Source: Flavobacteriaceae bacterium LSUCC0859
GTDB lineage: Bacteria; Bacteroidota; Bacteroidia; Flavobacteriales; Flavobacteriaceae
Assembly: GCA_022239325.1 (NCBI GenBank)
Contig: JAKOGP010000005.1
Span: 1-64,000, forward strand
Length of the DNA: 64,000 nt
Reading direction: 5' to 3'
Of the stretch, positions 47,174-55,896 are shown in pieces (within the stretch, counting starts at the first letter, position 1; every line of letters begins with the position of its first letter). Under the pieces are notes generated by a model. It searched no databases and had not been told where the DNA came from. It saw only the letters and a list, made by a program, of their open reading frames with translations. The position numbers were made by a program, and so were the translations under genes.

Positions 47174-47782
47174 CTAGGTGATTTGAGAGAAAACGTACTT
47201 GAGTTCGCAGGCAATTTGGAGGCTTCGAGCTGCATAAGTAGCTTCTTGTTCTGGGGTGCCATCGGAGACCGTAGGGTCTTCAAAGGGTAGTGCAATTCTC
47301 TTTTCTGCCCCAGCAATAAAAGGGCAGCCTTGGTCTGCGGTGTCACAGGTCATGATCGCTGCAAAGCTTTCCTCTGGATTAAATGGGTGGTCGTATTTTT
47401 TTGAAAAAGCTACAATGGAAGGGCTATTTGGGCCAAAACCCAAGGCGTAGATTGGATTGGTCTGCTGAGAGAGGTTACTATTACTAAAGCCTTGGTTAAT
47501 TAATGTTTTTATTACCATTGGAAATACAGTAGTTGCCTCTGTACCTCCAGAGTAGCAAAAGAGATTTTCCACATTAAAATAAGCTGCTAAGGCCTGAGCC
47601 CATACCTGAGACAAATGACTCCTTCTGGAGTTGTGGGTACAAATAAAATTCAGTAGAATGGGAGCTCCCTCCCCCTTCTTTTTTTGAATAAAGGCAGCTA
47701 AAACCTTTAAAATTTCTTTGCGTTGGCTTGGAATAGAACTTAGATCTAAACCCTCTATGGTCTGAATTAGGTTTGGGTACAT
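47174..47782 (-). CDS. arsC: Arsenate reductase of the low-molecular-weight phosphatase type
   Basis: The catalytic P-loop is CTHNSRRS at residues 48-55, close to the Staphylococcus-type CxxNxxRS. MTCDTADQGCPFI and FEDPTVSDG further down match the family, the latter holding the general acid Asp. It reduces arsenate to arsenite for export by ACR3. At 202 residues it is longer than the ~130 of pI258 ArsC, with an N-terminal helical extension and an enlarged middle. It begins 9 bases after the arsR stop. Confidence 0.88.
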   Translation of the reverse strand: MYPNLIQTIEGLDLSSIPSQRKEILKVLAAFIQKKKGEGAPILLNFICTHNSRRSHLSQVWAQALAAYFNVENLFCYSGGTEATTVFPMVIKTLINQGFSNSNLSQQTNPIYALGFGPNSPSIVAFSKKYDHPFNPEESFAAIMTCDTADQGCPFIAGAEKRIALPFEDPTVSDGTPEQEATYAARSLQIACELKYVFSQIT

Positions 47783-47791
47783 AAATATAAT

Positions 47792-48121
47792 TTAACAACA
47801 TTGAATAGTGGCTACACCCTGTGCAAATAATTCAGAAAATACCCCACGGGCCGCTTCCCAGGCCTTAGCGTCTATACAATAACAAACGGAGGTACCTGAG
47901 ATCTTTCCTTGAATAAGTCCGGCTTCTTTGAGAGATTTTAAATGCTGTGAAATGGTGGGCTGGGCCAAGCCAATTTCCAAAACTAAGTCTCCACAAATAC
48001 AACTTTCTGTTTTCATAAGCTGTTGAAGAATAGCAATTCTTGCTGGATGGCCTAGTGCTTTGGCCAATAAGGCCAGCTTATTTTGCGCTGGCGTATAGTG
48101 TTCTGTTTTAGTGAGTCCCAT
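47792..48121 (-). CDS. arsR: ArsR-family metalloregulator
   Basis: A 109-residue winged helix-turn-helix: [22 protein letters not shown], then the metal motif ESCICGDLV (Cys41 and Cys43) at the start of the recognition region, and [21 protein letters not shown] terminal CC pair may contribute. The two Cys match the ELCVCDL-type As(III) site. It should repress its own operon through the palindrome at 48134-48145. Confidence 0.92.
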   Translation of the reverse strand: MGLTKTEHYTPAQNKLALLAKALGHPARIAILQQLMKTESCICGDLVLEIGLAQPTISQHLKSLKEAGLIQGKISGTSVCYCIDAKAWEAARGVFSELFAQGVATIQCC

Positions 48122-48133
48122 CCTTTAATTATT

Positions 48134-48145
48134 ATATTGCAATAT
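48134..48145. promoter_or_regulatory. Probable ArsR operator
   Basis: A perfect 12-bp palindrome ATATTGCAATAT lies 13 bases upstream of arsR, inside the expected 5' leader. A TATATTTA -7-like box (48158-48151, minus strand) precedes it. This matches the AT-rich dyads of ArsR/SmtB repressors. Confidence 0.6.
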
Positions 48146-48197
48146 TACGATAAATATACTATCAAAAATGATATCTTTAAATTATAAAACAAAACCC

Positions 48198-49088
48198 ATG
48201 AAAAGAAGTACTTTTTTAAAGCAGAGCGGTGCTCTGGCTACCCTTTCCTTTTTACCAACTGCCTGCTTCAATAGCAGCCATGATCGCTTTCCTATGGGCT
48301 TACAGCTCTACACGGTGCGTGATTTTATGGCCAAAGATCCAGTGGGTACTTTAAAAAAATTAAAGTCCATGGGTTATACAGACTTTGAGACCTACGGCTA
48401 TGACACTGAAAATAAGTCCTACTACGGTTTTAAAGCTGAAGATTTTAAACAGATTTTGACAGACTTAGAACTGAGCACCTATAGCGGGCATTATGGGGTT
48501 CACGGGCTTATGGAAGCCACAGCAATAGAAGTGGAACGCTACGTAGAAAGTTGTATAGAAGGTGCCTTAGCCCTTGGGGACGCTTTTATCACCTGGCCCA
48601 AATTAGACGCAGCGTATCACTCAGAAGCAGGATACCAACTATTGGTTTCGCAGCTAAACGCTATAGGAAAACAAGTATCGGCCGCAGGCCTAAAATTTGC
48701 CTATCACAATTTTGGTTACGATTTTAACACCTATGGAAACAAAATGGGGATAGATTGGGTTCTAGAAGAGACCGACCCAAACTATGTGCAACTAGAGGTA
48801 GATTTTTACTGGGTCATGCATGCTGGTGTGGTCACTCCAAAGCAACTCATAGAAAAAGCTGCAGGAAGGGTGCCGCTTTGGCATATAAAAGACATGGATA
48901 AGCTTTCCAGAGACTACACAGAACTGGGCAACGGGTCTATAGATTATACCCGTCTATTGCCCAGTGCCAAAACTGCTGGACTGGAACGCTATTATATAGA
49001 ACAGGGTGGGAATTTTGCAGTAAACTCTTTGCAAAGTGTGGCCGATAGTGCCCGCTATTTCAAAAAAAATCTGCGTGAAAAATTCTAA
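48198..49088 (+). CDS. Sugar phosphate isomerase/epimerase-like TIM-barrel lipoprotein
   Basis: The N-terminus MKRSTFLKQSGALATLSFLPTAC combines a Tat-like KRSTFLK with a lipobox. The rest is a xylose-isomerase-like TIM barrel: MGLQLYTVRDFM, FETYGYD, TYSGHYGVHG, FAYHNFGYDF, VQLEVDFYWV and LWHIKDMD. Metal ligands of the family (Glu, Asp, His) are recognisable in the last three. An exported epimerase or lyase of sugar derivatives is probable; the substrate is not predictable. ATG 48198 is used because it gives the signal peptide. The stop overlaps that of the convergent gene at 49085 by four bases. Confidence 0.82.
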   Translation: MKRSTFLKQSGALATLSFLPTACFNSSHDRFPMGLQLYTVRDFMAKDPVGTLKKLKSMGYTDFETYGYDTENKSYYGFKAEDFKQILTDLELSTYSGHYGVHGLMEATAIEVERYVESCIEGALALGDAFITWPKLDAAYHSEAGYQLLVSQLNAIGKQVSAAGLKFAYHNFGYDFNTYGNKMGIDWVLEETDPNYVQLEVDFYWVMHAGVVTPKQLIEKAAGRVPLWHIKDMDKLSRDYTELGNGSIDYTRLLPSAKTAGLERYYIEQGGNFAVNSLQSVADSARYFKKNLREKF

Positions 49089-50554
49089 ATGGGGCTTTTT
49101 ACTCTGGGCTTTTCTCCCATTTTACTGAGGTAAAAGGCATAGGCTTGCTGGGCTACCTTACGCCCTAAAATAAGCCCTTCTGTGTTGTCCGATTGTATGT
49201 GATAGCCTCCTAAAACTCTAGACATTCCGGCCATTTCTGCCGCCTGGCTAAAGCTGGGAAAATGCAAAACAATCTCTTGCCACTCCTCCTTTGGTTCCGT
49301 GAGTGAGCCGGCAGTAAAAGGCACGCTAATACCAAAGTAATCCGACCCCTTAAACAATCTCAATGCCTCTGCACAGGCCCCACTAATGGTACTGTGGCCA
49401 GACACATAACTCGGGAAAGGCGGGCAGAGAAAAACCTCTGGAGAATAAGGCCGCCATTGCGACCCTTTTAGGTTGGTCCAACCTGTGTTATAGCCACCCC
49501 AGCCCCAAATATCTTGGTCTTTAAAATAATGGTGTACCAAGGCATAGGGCCTGGCGTAATCATAGAACATTTTGGTGTCCCAAGACGCAATAAAAGCGTC
49601 CATGGCAGTTATCTGGTTTAAAAAATACATTTTTACGTCGGTGTCCAGATCGTGTTGGTCCCGCTCAGACACTTTTTGAGCAAACATGAGCCAATGCCCT
49701 GCCTGTTGTACAGACTGTGGGCCGTCTCTCATAAATTCTACCAAACCTTTTTCTTCCGGACTCATATTGGCCTGTAAGGCCACCACCTCTTCTACCTCCT
49801 TTTTTAATTGTTCAGATCCAACATAGGGCGGTGGTGGAGAACGGAACTGGTCTGGAGAATCCAAACTGATGGGGGTCACTTTTTGCCAAAAGGGCGTGAG
49901 GCATTTCGGAGCAAACAGACTACTGTCTGCTCCTCTGAAATACTTGGGTTGCCACCTGTTCAGGTCTGTGTTTATATCTGGGGTATTGACAGGCTTATAA
50001 TTGGTGTAGTCAAAATAAGGGGGCTTGGAGGGGGCAGCTTCTGAGTATTGATTGGCCCCGTCGTGTTTTCTGGCCTGAATAACCGCCATAGCCGCCAAAT
50101 ATCCCACTCGCTGTGGGCTGCCTTCTCTCTCTATATGTTGTAAAGGATCTAAGCCCAGGGCTTTCATTTTGGACTTAAATAAGCTACTGTCTGCGTAATA
50201 ATATTCTCTTAGGGTATAATAAGCAGCATAAGAAATGGCTATTTCCTTGTCTTTTAAACGATCGCTTTGAACTTTAGGGTGCTTTAAATACACCGGTGTT
50301 GCAGTGGTGTGGTATGTGGACCAAGCGTCAAAAACAGCTGTGAAAATTAAGCCTAAATACCTAGAAGTTATGGTGGGTCTTGGCGCAAAACGCTCCGTGT
50401 CTAAAGCGGTGGCCTCTAAGGCAACCGCAGCCCAATAATAGGCTATATTATCTGCGCCTAATGGGTTTGGTTGGCCCGTAATGGAGTCTGGTTTGGAGCT
50501 ACATTGGCAAAGACATAGCAGCAAGCAAGCTAGGAAGAACTTGGGCAACTTCAT
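49085..50554 (-). CDS. Vanadium-dependent haloperoxidase-like PAP2 lipoprotein
   Basis: The signal FFLACLLLCLCQC is a lipobox. The 489-residue body belongs to the PAP2/vanadium haloperoxidase superfamily: WRPYSPEVFLCPPFPSYVSG, then GHST with His387, and SRVLGGYHIQSDNTEG with His452, which would bind vanadate or phosphate. Most flavobacterial members are annotated haloperoxidases without assays, so a phosphatase activity is also possible. It heads no operon; it is divergent from ppc with a 360-base gap, and its end overlaps the epimerase-like gene. Confidence 0.85.
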   Translation of the reverse strand: MKLPKFFLACLLLCLCQCSSKPDSITGQPNPLGADNIAYYWAAVALEATALDTERFAPRPTITSRYLGLIFTAVFDAWSTYHTTATPVYLKHPKVQSDRLKDKEIAISYAAYYTLREYYYADSSLFKSKMKALGLDPLQHIEREGSPQRVGYLAAMAVIQARKHDGANQYSEAAPSKPPYFDYTNYKPVNTPDINTDLNRWQPKYFRGADSSLFAPKCLTPFWQKVTPISLDSPDQFRSPPPPYVGSEQLKKEVEEVVALQANMSPEEKGLVEFMRDGPQSVQQAGHWLMFAQKVSERDQHDLDTDVKMYFLNQITAMDAFIASWDTKMFYDYARPYALVHHYFKDQDIWGWGGYNTGWTNLKGSQWRPYSPEVFLCPPFPSYVSGHSTISGACAEALRLFKGSDYFGISVPFTAGSLTEPKEEWQEIVLHFPSFSQAAEMAGMSRVLGGYHIQSDNTEGLILGRKVAQQAYAFYLSKMGEKPRVKSPI

Positions 50555-50914
50555 AACAGATTAGTTTAAATTGTTATACGCAAGTTTAATAAAAATCTGT
50601 TTAACCCAGACGGAAAAGCCGGTTTTTTGCATTTATGATTTGCGCATGATAAAGGCAGCCTTACAAGGACAGCTTGACAAGGACAGTTTTACAGGGGCAG
50701 TAACCACTTTATCGCAAAAGGGGCTTTATAATCCAAAATGCCTTTTTTTAAAAAGACAAAAATTATAGCTCCTCATTTACAATAAGCAACTAAATAACAC
50801 CCCTGATTTTCATTTTGTTAAATAGTCTCGCTCCACAGCTTATATTCAAAGAATATCCCGATATTTATTGTAGCGCCTTGGGGCAAATTAAAGCGACTAC
50901 TTAATTTTTTTATC
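50555..50914. other. 360-base intergenic region between haloperoxidase-like gene and ppc
   Basis: I see no convincing gene. A 65-codon frame at 50571-50768 lacks any recognisable feature. A short tandem repeat ACAAGGACAGCTTG / ACAAGGACAGTTTT / ACAGGGGCAG lies at 50664-50701. A 15-bp inverted repeat ATATTC-AAA-GAATAT is at 50842-50856, about 60 bases before ppc. Both divergent promoters should lie here, but none matches the consensus well. Confidence 0.6.
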
Positions 50915-53458
50915 ATGCAAGAGCAACGTCTAGAAGTCTTCAAAAAATCGGTAAACAACACTTTTAATGTGTACAACAGCCTATTTTTAAACCTACCTTA
51001 CAGAAATATAGAAAATGTAGGTATGCTTATTCCCCTGCTGCTAGACCAAAGTAAAAAAGGGTTAAAAGCGGGTAAGAATCCACAGCAAATCTTAGAAGCC
51101 TTTTTTAAAGACTATGCCGGGCTCACTTCAGAAGAATCTCAGATAGACTTTATGTTTCGTATCATTCAGTATGTGGAACGTCAGGTGGTGCTTTATGACA
51201 GTGTAGAAGACGCTGCCTTTCCCAAACTGCACCAGCACAGTTCTTCACTGAGTATTAAAGACTACTTTCAGATCATAGACAAGAACAAGAACTGGGAGCT
51301 TATGGCAGAGAAACTCTCCAATTTTAGTGCCCGGATTATACTCACAGCACACCCTACCCAATTCTACACCCCAGCGGTGCTAGACATTATGTCTGATTTG
51401 CGAAAACTTATAGTAGAAAACAACATTACTGAAATAGACAAAAGTTTACAACAATTGGGGCTTACTTCTCTGTTAAACAGCAAGAAACCCACCCCCTTAG
51501 ACGAGGCTAAAAACATTATACACATCCTTAGAAATGTTTATTACGACGCTATTGGAGACTTATACAGCCACATAAAAGCCCACATTCCTTTAAAAGATTT
51601 TGACAATTACAATTTGGTGAAATTGGGATTTTGGCCTGGTGGAGACAGGGATGGAAACCCATTTGTAACCACAGAAATGACGGATCAGGTAGCAGACGAA
51701 CTAAGAACCACCCTTATGAAGTGCTACTACAAAGACCTGAAAGCCCTACATATGAAATTGAGTTTTACAGCGCTTCAAGAACCCCTAATAGGTCTCAGAA
51801 AAGCATTGTACAACAGTATGTTTGACACAAAAGCCTTAGTCTCTTATGACTTTTTAATCGCTGAGCTTCAAAAAATAAAAGACCTCTTAGTCTCCACATA
51901 TTATGGCTTATATCTTGAAGAATTAGACGCCTTAATAGACAAAGTCAAGATTTTTAAAACCCATTTTGCCACCTTAGACATTAGACAAGACCACAGCATT
52001 CACTATAATAGTGTGACCGCTATCTTAAAACAAAGTGGTCATATAAAGGACCATCTAGACGAACTTAGCGCAGAGGCCCTCACGGACAAATTACTTCATT
52101 TAGAACTTGAAGTACAGCCAGATGACTTTGAAGACGCGCTAGTGTCGGACACCTTAAAAAATATCAGAAACCTAAAAAACATTCAAGCTAAAAACGGTAC
52201 GGACGGTTGCAATAGATACATTATTAGCAACTCAGAAGACAAATTTTCGGTCTTATTTGTATGGGCTTTATTCAGATGGTCTGGTTATAAAGAGGCAGAC
52301 ATTCATTTTGACATTGTGCCGCTTTTTGAAACCATGCACGGTATGGACACCTCTGAAAAGAGTATGCACGATCTCTTTCAGACTCCGGAATATATGAAGC
52401 ACATTGAAAAAAGAGGCGCCAAACACACCATTATGCTGGGCTTTTCAGACGGCACCAAAGACGGAGGCTATGTGAAAGCCAATTGGTCTATTTTAAAAAC
52501 TAAGGAAAATCTCACTGCTGTTTGCAAGCAATACCATGTGAGTGCTGTATTTTTTGACGGCCGTGGGGGACCACCGGCTCGTGGCGGAGGAAAAACACAC
52601 CGTTTTTATGCCGCCCAAACCAAAGAAATTGCCAATAATGAGATCCAATTAACCATTCAAGGGCAAACCATAACCAGTACCTATGGGACTCGAGACCAAT
52701 TTGTATACAACTGCGAACAGTTGCTCACTGCAGGGCTGTCTAATAATATTTTTGGAAAAGAAAACAGTATTTCTCCTGCGCACAGGAACTTAATGGAGGC
52801 CCTTTCTGAACGAAGCTTTAACAAATACAACGCCTTAAAACAGCACCCTAAATTCATGTCGTATTTAGAAAACAGGAGTACCCTTAAATACTACACCAAG
52901 GCCAATATTGGTTCTAGACCTGGCAAAAGAGGCAAAAAGGCTAAATTGGAACTCACAGATCTCAGGGCCATTTCTTTTGTAGGCTCCTGGAGCCAACTCA
53001 AACAGAATGTACCTGGCTACTTTGGTATTGGGACTGCTATTGCCTCTCTAGAAGCAGAGGGCAAACTAGGAGAACTACAAGAAATGTTTAAAGAGGTACC
53101 TTACTTCAAAGCCCTCATGCAAAACAGCATGATGGCCTTGGCCAAATGCTATTTTGAACTCACTAGCTATATGAAAGAAGACCCAGAATATGGCGATTTC
53201 TGGAAAATACTACATGAGGAATACCTCCTCTCTAAAGAAAAACTACTACTTATTTCAGGCTTAAATATCCTAATGGAAAAAGAGGCCGTTTCTAGGGAGT
53301 CCGTACTTATTAGAGAAAATATAGTACTCCCCTTATTGGTCATTCAACAGTATGCGCTACAGAAAATTGGCCAAGACGCGCCGCTTAAGGAAACTTATGA
53401 AAAAATTGTAACGCGATCCTTGTACGGAAACATCAATGCGAGCAGAAACTCTGCCTAA
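50915..53458 (+). CDS. ppc: Phosphoenolpyruvate carboxylase
   Basis: Ppc fixes bicarbonate onto phosphoenolpyruvate to form oxaloacetate, the main anaplerotic reaction. Catalytic motifs are LTAHPTQ with His146, GFWPGGDRDGNP, MLGFSDGTKDGGY and the flexible loop FDGRGGPPARGGG; STYGTRDQF follows. At 847 residues it is close to the normal ~880. Cytoplasmic. A sodium-dependent bicarbonate permease gene lies 2.4 kb away (55897), which may supply its substrate. Confidence 0.95.
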   Translation: MQEQRLEVFKKSVNNTFNVYNSLFLNLPYRNIENVGMLIPLLLDQSKKGLKAGKNPQQILEAFFKDYAGLTSEESQIDFMFRIIQYVERQVVLYDSVEDAAFPKLHQHSSSLSIKDYFQIIDKNKNWELMAEKLSNFSARIILTAHPTQFYTPAVLDIMSDLRKLIVENNITEIDKSLQQLGLTSLLNSKKPTPLDEAKNIIHILRNVYYDAIGDLYSHIKAHIPLKDFDNYNLVKLGFWPGGDRDGNPFVTTEMTDQVADELRTTLMKCYYKDLKALHMKLSFTALQEPLIGLRKALYNSMFDTKALVSYDFLIAELQKIKDLLVSTYYGLYLEELDALIDKVKIFKTHFATLDIRQDHSIHYNSVTAILKQSGHIKDHLDELSAEALTDKLLHLELEVQPDDFEDALVSDTLKNIRNLKNIQAKNGTDGCNRYIISNSEDKFSVLFVWALFRWSGYKEADIHFDIVPLFETMHGMDTSEKSMHDLFQTPEYMKHIEKRGAKHTIMLGFSDGTKDGGYVKANWSILKTKENLTAVCKQYHVSAVFFDGRGGPPARGGGKTHRFYAAQTKEIANNEIQLTIQGQTITSTYGTRDQFVYNCEQLLTAGLSNNIFGKENSISPAHRNLMEALSERSFNKYNALKQHPKFMSYLENRSTLKYYTKANIGSRPGKRGKKAKLELTDLRAISFVGSWSQLKQNVPGYFGIGTAIASLEAEGKLGELQEMFKEVPYFKALMQNSMMALAKCYFELTSYMKEDPEYGDFWKILHEEYLLSKEKLLLISGLNILMEKEAVSRESVLIRENIVLPLLVIQQYALQKIGQDAPLKETYEKIVTRSLYGNINASRNSA

Positions 53459-53472
53459 ACCCATTTTATAAG

Positions 53473-53522
53473 AAAAAAAGCAGCTTACAGCATATTTATC
53501 TACTCCAAATGGTGTAAGCTGC
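53473..53522 (-). terminator. Terminator of alpha-amylase gene, partly coding
   Basis: On the minus strand GCAGCTTACA (53522-53513), a 23-base loop, then TGTAAGCTGC (53489-53480) and seven T. The 5' arm is the last codons of the amylase and the stop codon lies in the loop. It also sits 15 bases after ppc but lacks a T-run on the plus strand. Confidence 0.75.
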
Positions 53523-54836
53523 GGTCTTTCTCTCCTCTTTCCAGCTGCTTCCTGGAGCATAGGCGCCACTGCCAATTTTAAGCATCAGGTTTTGATCTAT
53601 CTGAGCTACATAATATCCAGAAGCACCATCCTTGGCTTCTAGCACTGCTATATTACTATTGGCATGTATCCCAAAATCTTTCCTAATGGCAATCAGGGCA
53701 TTGATCTCTTTCTGAAGCGAGCCAAAAGAATCTGAAAAAAAGTAATGGTAGCCCCACACCATGGGAATCCCCGGATGAGTTAACAAATAGGCATAGCCTT
53801 GAATTAATTCGATCGTATTTTTTGAAAACACATTGTCACAATCATTTCTATTAATACAACCCGTGTCATGGTTATCTAAAAAAGTAATAGATTTTTCCCC
53901 ATAGCCCGCTATGCCAGCTAAGGATGGATTGGATGAAAGCACAGAATACTTTTTCTGAACTACGGCCTCTGCCAACTTGTATTTTAAGGCAAAATCAAAG
54001 GCAGCAGCAGTAGGAGTTTCATTTTCACTGAGTGTCTCAGAAGTTTGGTCTACCCAGGAGCGCAAGGCATTGGCATTTCCATCCCAGTATTCTCCTACAC
54101 TCAAATAATAGGGAGTAGAAGCATTGTATTCTCCTACGTATTTAGCTGGAAAACCCTTAACAAAATCATATCTCCAAGAATCAAATCCCAAGGCTTTAAG
54201 CTGCTCTAAATAGGTCTTAATCCCCAATTGAACTTCTTCGCTTTTGTGGTTTAAATCTCTGGCACCTCCCCAGCCCTCTCCCTCGTCTAAGTCTCCACAG
54301 GGCACCAAGCCAAAGGCGTCGGGATTGGTGAACCCCTCGTCGTCAATACATATGGCGTCGCAGGACCAGGCAGGCTCCGTGAAATCATTCCAAGTATGGG
54401 TGCCCACCCTGTGGTTTATGACCAAATCTGCCATTCCATGTATTTTTCTAGATTTCATATTGGAGAGCAAAGATTCCAAGGCGGTACGGCTTCCGTGAAA
54501 GGAGTTAAAATCAAATAACTTTCTGGGGTGGTAGCCCATACCCTCTCCCTCGCTAGAGGGTGGCAACCAAATACCATCTATGTGGGCGTTGGACAAGGCT
54601 ACAATTTGATCTTCCAAGAAAGCATAAAAAGACGGATAAGCCTCTAATTTAGAGTCATTAAAAGAATCCCACCAAAACGCCTGAAACCATACATCGTTAT
54701 ACGGGTTCTGATCTGCGTATTTTGAAATTCCCTGATCTACAAAAGCTGCCTCTTCCTCAATTTGGCTTTCTGTGCTTTCTGAGGAGGAGCAAGACAAAAG
54801 CCACAAGGCCATACAACTAAAAAAACACTTTTTCAT
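53496..54836 (-). CDS. GH13 alpha-amylase lipoprotein
   Basis: A lipoprotein signal (MALWLLSC) precedes a GH13 catalytic barrel. Catalytic residues are Asp224 in WRYDFVKG, Glu249 in VGEYWDG and Asp324 in FLDNHDTG; MADLVINHR is conserved region I. The compact barrel and the C-terminal sheet ending AAYTIWSR resemble plant-type and bacterial GH13_6-like amylases. It would cut alpha-1,4-glucan at the cell surface. I use ATG 54836, not the upstream alternative at 54878, because the signal begins there. It follows arsM by 32 bases and may be cotranscribed with arsM, the bicarbonate permease and the GH16 enzyme. Confidence 0.93.
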   Translation of the reverse strand: MKKCFFSCMALWLLSCSSSESTESQIEEEAAFVDQGISKYADQNPYNDVWFQAFWWDSFNDSKLEAYPSFYAFLEDQIVALSNAHIDGIWLPPSSEGEGMGYHPRKLFDFNSFHGSRTALESLLSNMKSRKIHGMADLVINHRVGTHTWNDFTEPAWSCDAICIDDEGFTNPDAFGLVPCGDLDEGEGWGGARDLNHKSEEVQLGIKTYLEQLKALGFDSWRYDFVKGFPAKYVGEYNASTPYYLSVGEYWDGNANALRSWVDQTSETLSENETPTAAAFDFALKYKLAEAVVQKKYSVLSSNPSLAGIAGYGEKSITFLDNHDTGCINRNDCDNVFSKNTIELIQGYAYLLTHPGIPMVWGYHYFFSDSFGSLQKEINALIAIRKDFGIHANSNIAVLEAKDGASGYYVAQIDQNLMLKIGSGAYAPGSSWKEERKTAAYTIWSR

Positions 54837-54868
54837 AACAAAAAGGTGGTAAGTGAAACAGACCGTTT

Positions 54869-55837
54869 TTAACAGCAACCCCCACCGTCGTAGTGGTAGG
54901 TGGAAGCGCTAATGTAAATATCTTCTCTGCCTAAGGCATGGAGTGCAGCTGCTGTTTTATCACAGATAGCCAAAGGCTGGTTCTGAAGCAGCACATGTCC
55001 TTTTTTGTCGTCAAAATAGTCCTCTGCACCAAAATAAATAGCAGATTTTCCGGTAAACACACAGGGCCCGTCTGCTTGCATAGGATCTTTTATGGCACAG
55101 ACCTCAACGCTCTCAATAAAGATATTTTCATCGGTGGCGTAATGCGCCGGATCTAAAATTCTATAAGGCCTTCTCGCCCTAATTTCTATAGTACCAAAAC
55201 CTACATCTGTGAGCATTTTAATATAATCTGCAAGAGGTATAGAGCCAGAAAGACATAGCGCTCTGAGTCGCTCGTCGTTTCTCAGTGTCTCATTCATGGG
55301 CTGCTCGCAGGTGGGGTCACTCATAACCAATCGGCCGTGAGGCTTTAATATCCTGTACATTTCCTGGAGGGCTTTTTTTAGCTCCTCCATCTTAAAAATA
55401 TTAAACAGACAATTTTGCGCCGCCACGTCTATAGAGTTATCTGCTATGGGAAGAGCCAGGGCATCGCCCTTTTTAAGAGTTACAAACTCCTTTTTAAACC
55501 AGTCATTTTCTTGTTCGGCCAATATAAAATTGGCCGCCGATGCGCTAAGCATTTCGTCTACCACATCTATACCTATTACCCCTTCTTTTTGCCTAGAGAA
55601 GTAAGCAAATTGCAAGAGCTCCATGCCGCCGCCCACGCCTACGTATGCAATCTTGGGATTGTTTACTAAATCCCTGGGGTGTACCGTACTCCCACATCCG
55701 TAATTCATTTCCTGCATTATCTTAGGAATTTTCAAACCTGGGAACTGCCAAATAGGAGTGGTAGTGCAACAAAGTCCCACGTCTGGCGTGAGAGCGGCCG
55801 CTTTATAAACATCTTTGGTAGTCTCTAAATAGCTCAT
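54869..55837 (-). CDS. arsM: Arsenite S-adenosylmethionine methyltransferase (arsenosugar-type ArsM)
   Basis: A class I SAM methyltransferase: the SAM-binding AYVGVGGGMELL at residues 64-75, DALALPIADNSID and YRILKPHGRLVMSDP. Cys pairs at LCC (23-24) and later Cys48, Cys143, Cys177, Cys195 could bind arsenite. The C-terminal ASTYHYDGGGCC ending is typical of the ArsM type that pairs with the radical-SAM protein ArsS for arsenosugar synthesis; ArsS is not in this window. The frame is open to 55933, but ATG 55837 (MSYLETTKDVYKAA) fits the family start. It lies between the bicarbonate permease and the amylase genes. Confidence 0.9.
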   Translation of the reverse strand: MSYLETTKDVYKAAALTPDVGLCCTTTPIWQFPGLKIPKIMQEMNYGCGSTVHPRDLVNNPKIAYVGVGGGMELLQFAYFSRQKEGVIGIDVVDEMLSASAANFILAEQENDWFKKEFVTLKKGDALALPIADNSIDVAAQNCLFNIFKMEELKKALQEMYRILKPHGRLVMSDPTCEQPMNETLRNDERLRALCLSGSIPLADYIKMLTDVGFGTIEIRARRPYRILDPAHYATDENIFIESVEVCAIKDPMQADGPCVFTGKSAIYFGAEDYFDDKKGHVLLQNQPLAICDKTAAALHALGREDIYISASTYHYDGGGCC

Positions 55838-55896
55838 ATATAATTGCTTTTTTATACCCCAACAAGCTACTAAAAGTTTTGATAAATCTGGGTTAT

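Noticed and set aside
50571-50768. A 65-codon frame between the haloperoxidase-like gene and ppc
   Set aside because: No motif or export signal is evident, and it consists partly of the short tandem repeat; it is treated as intergenic.
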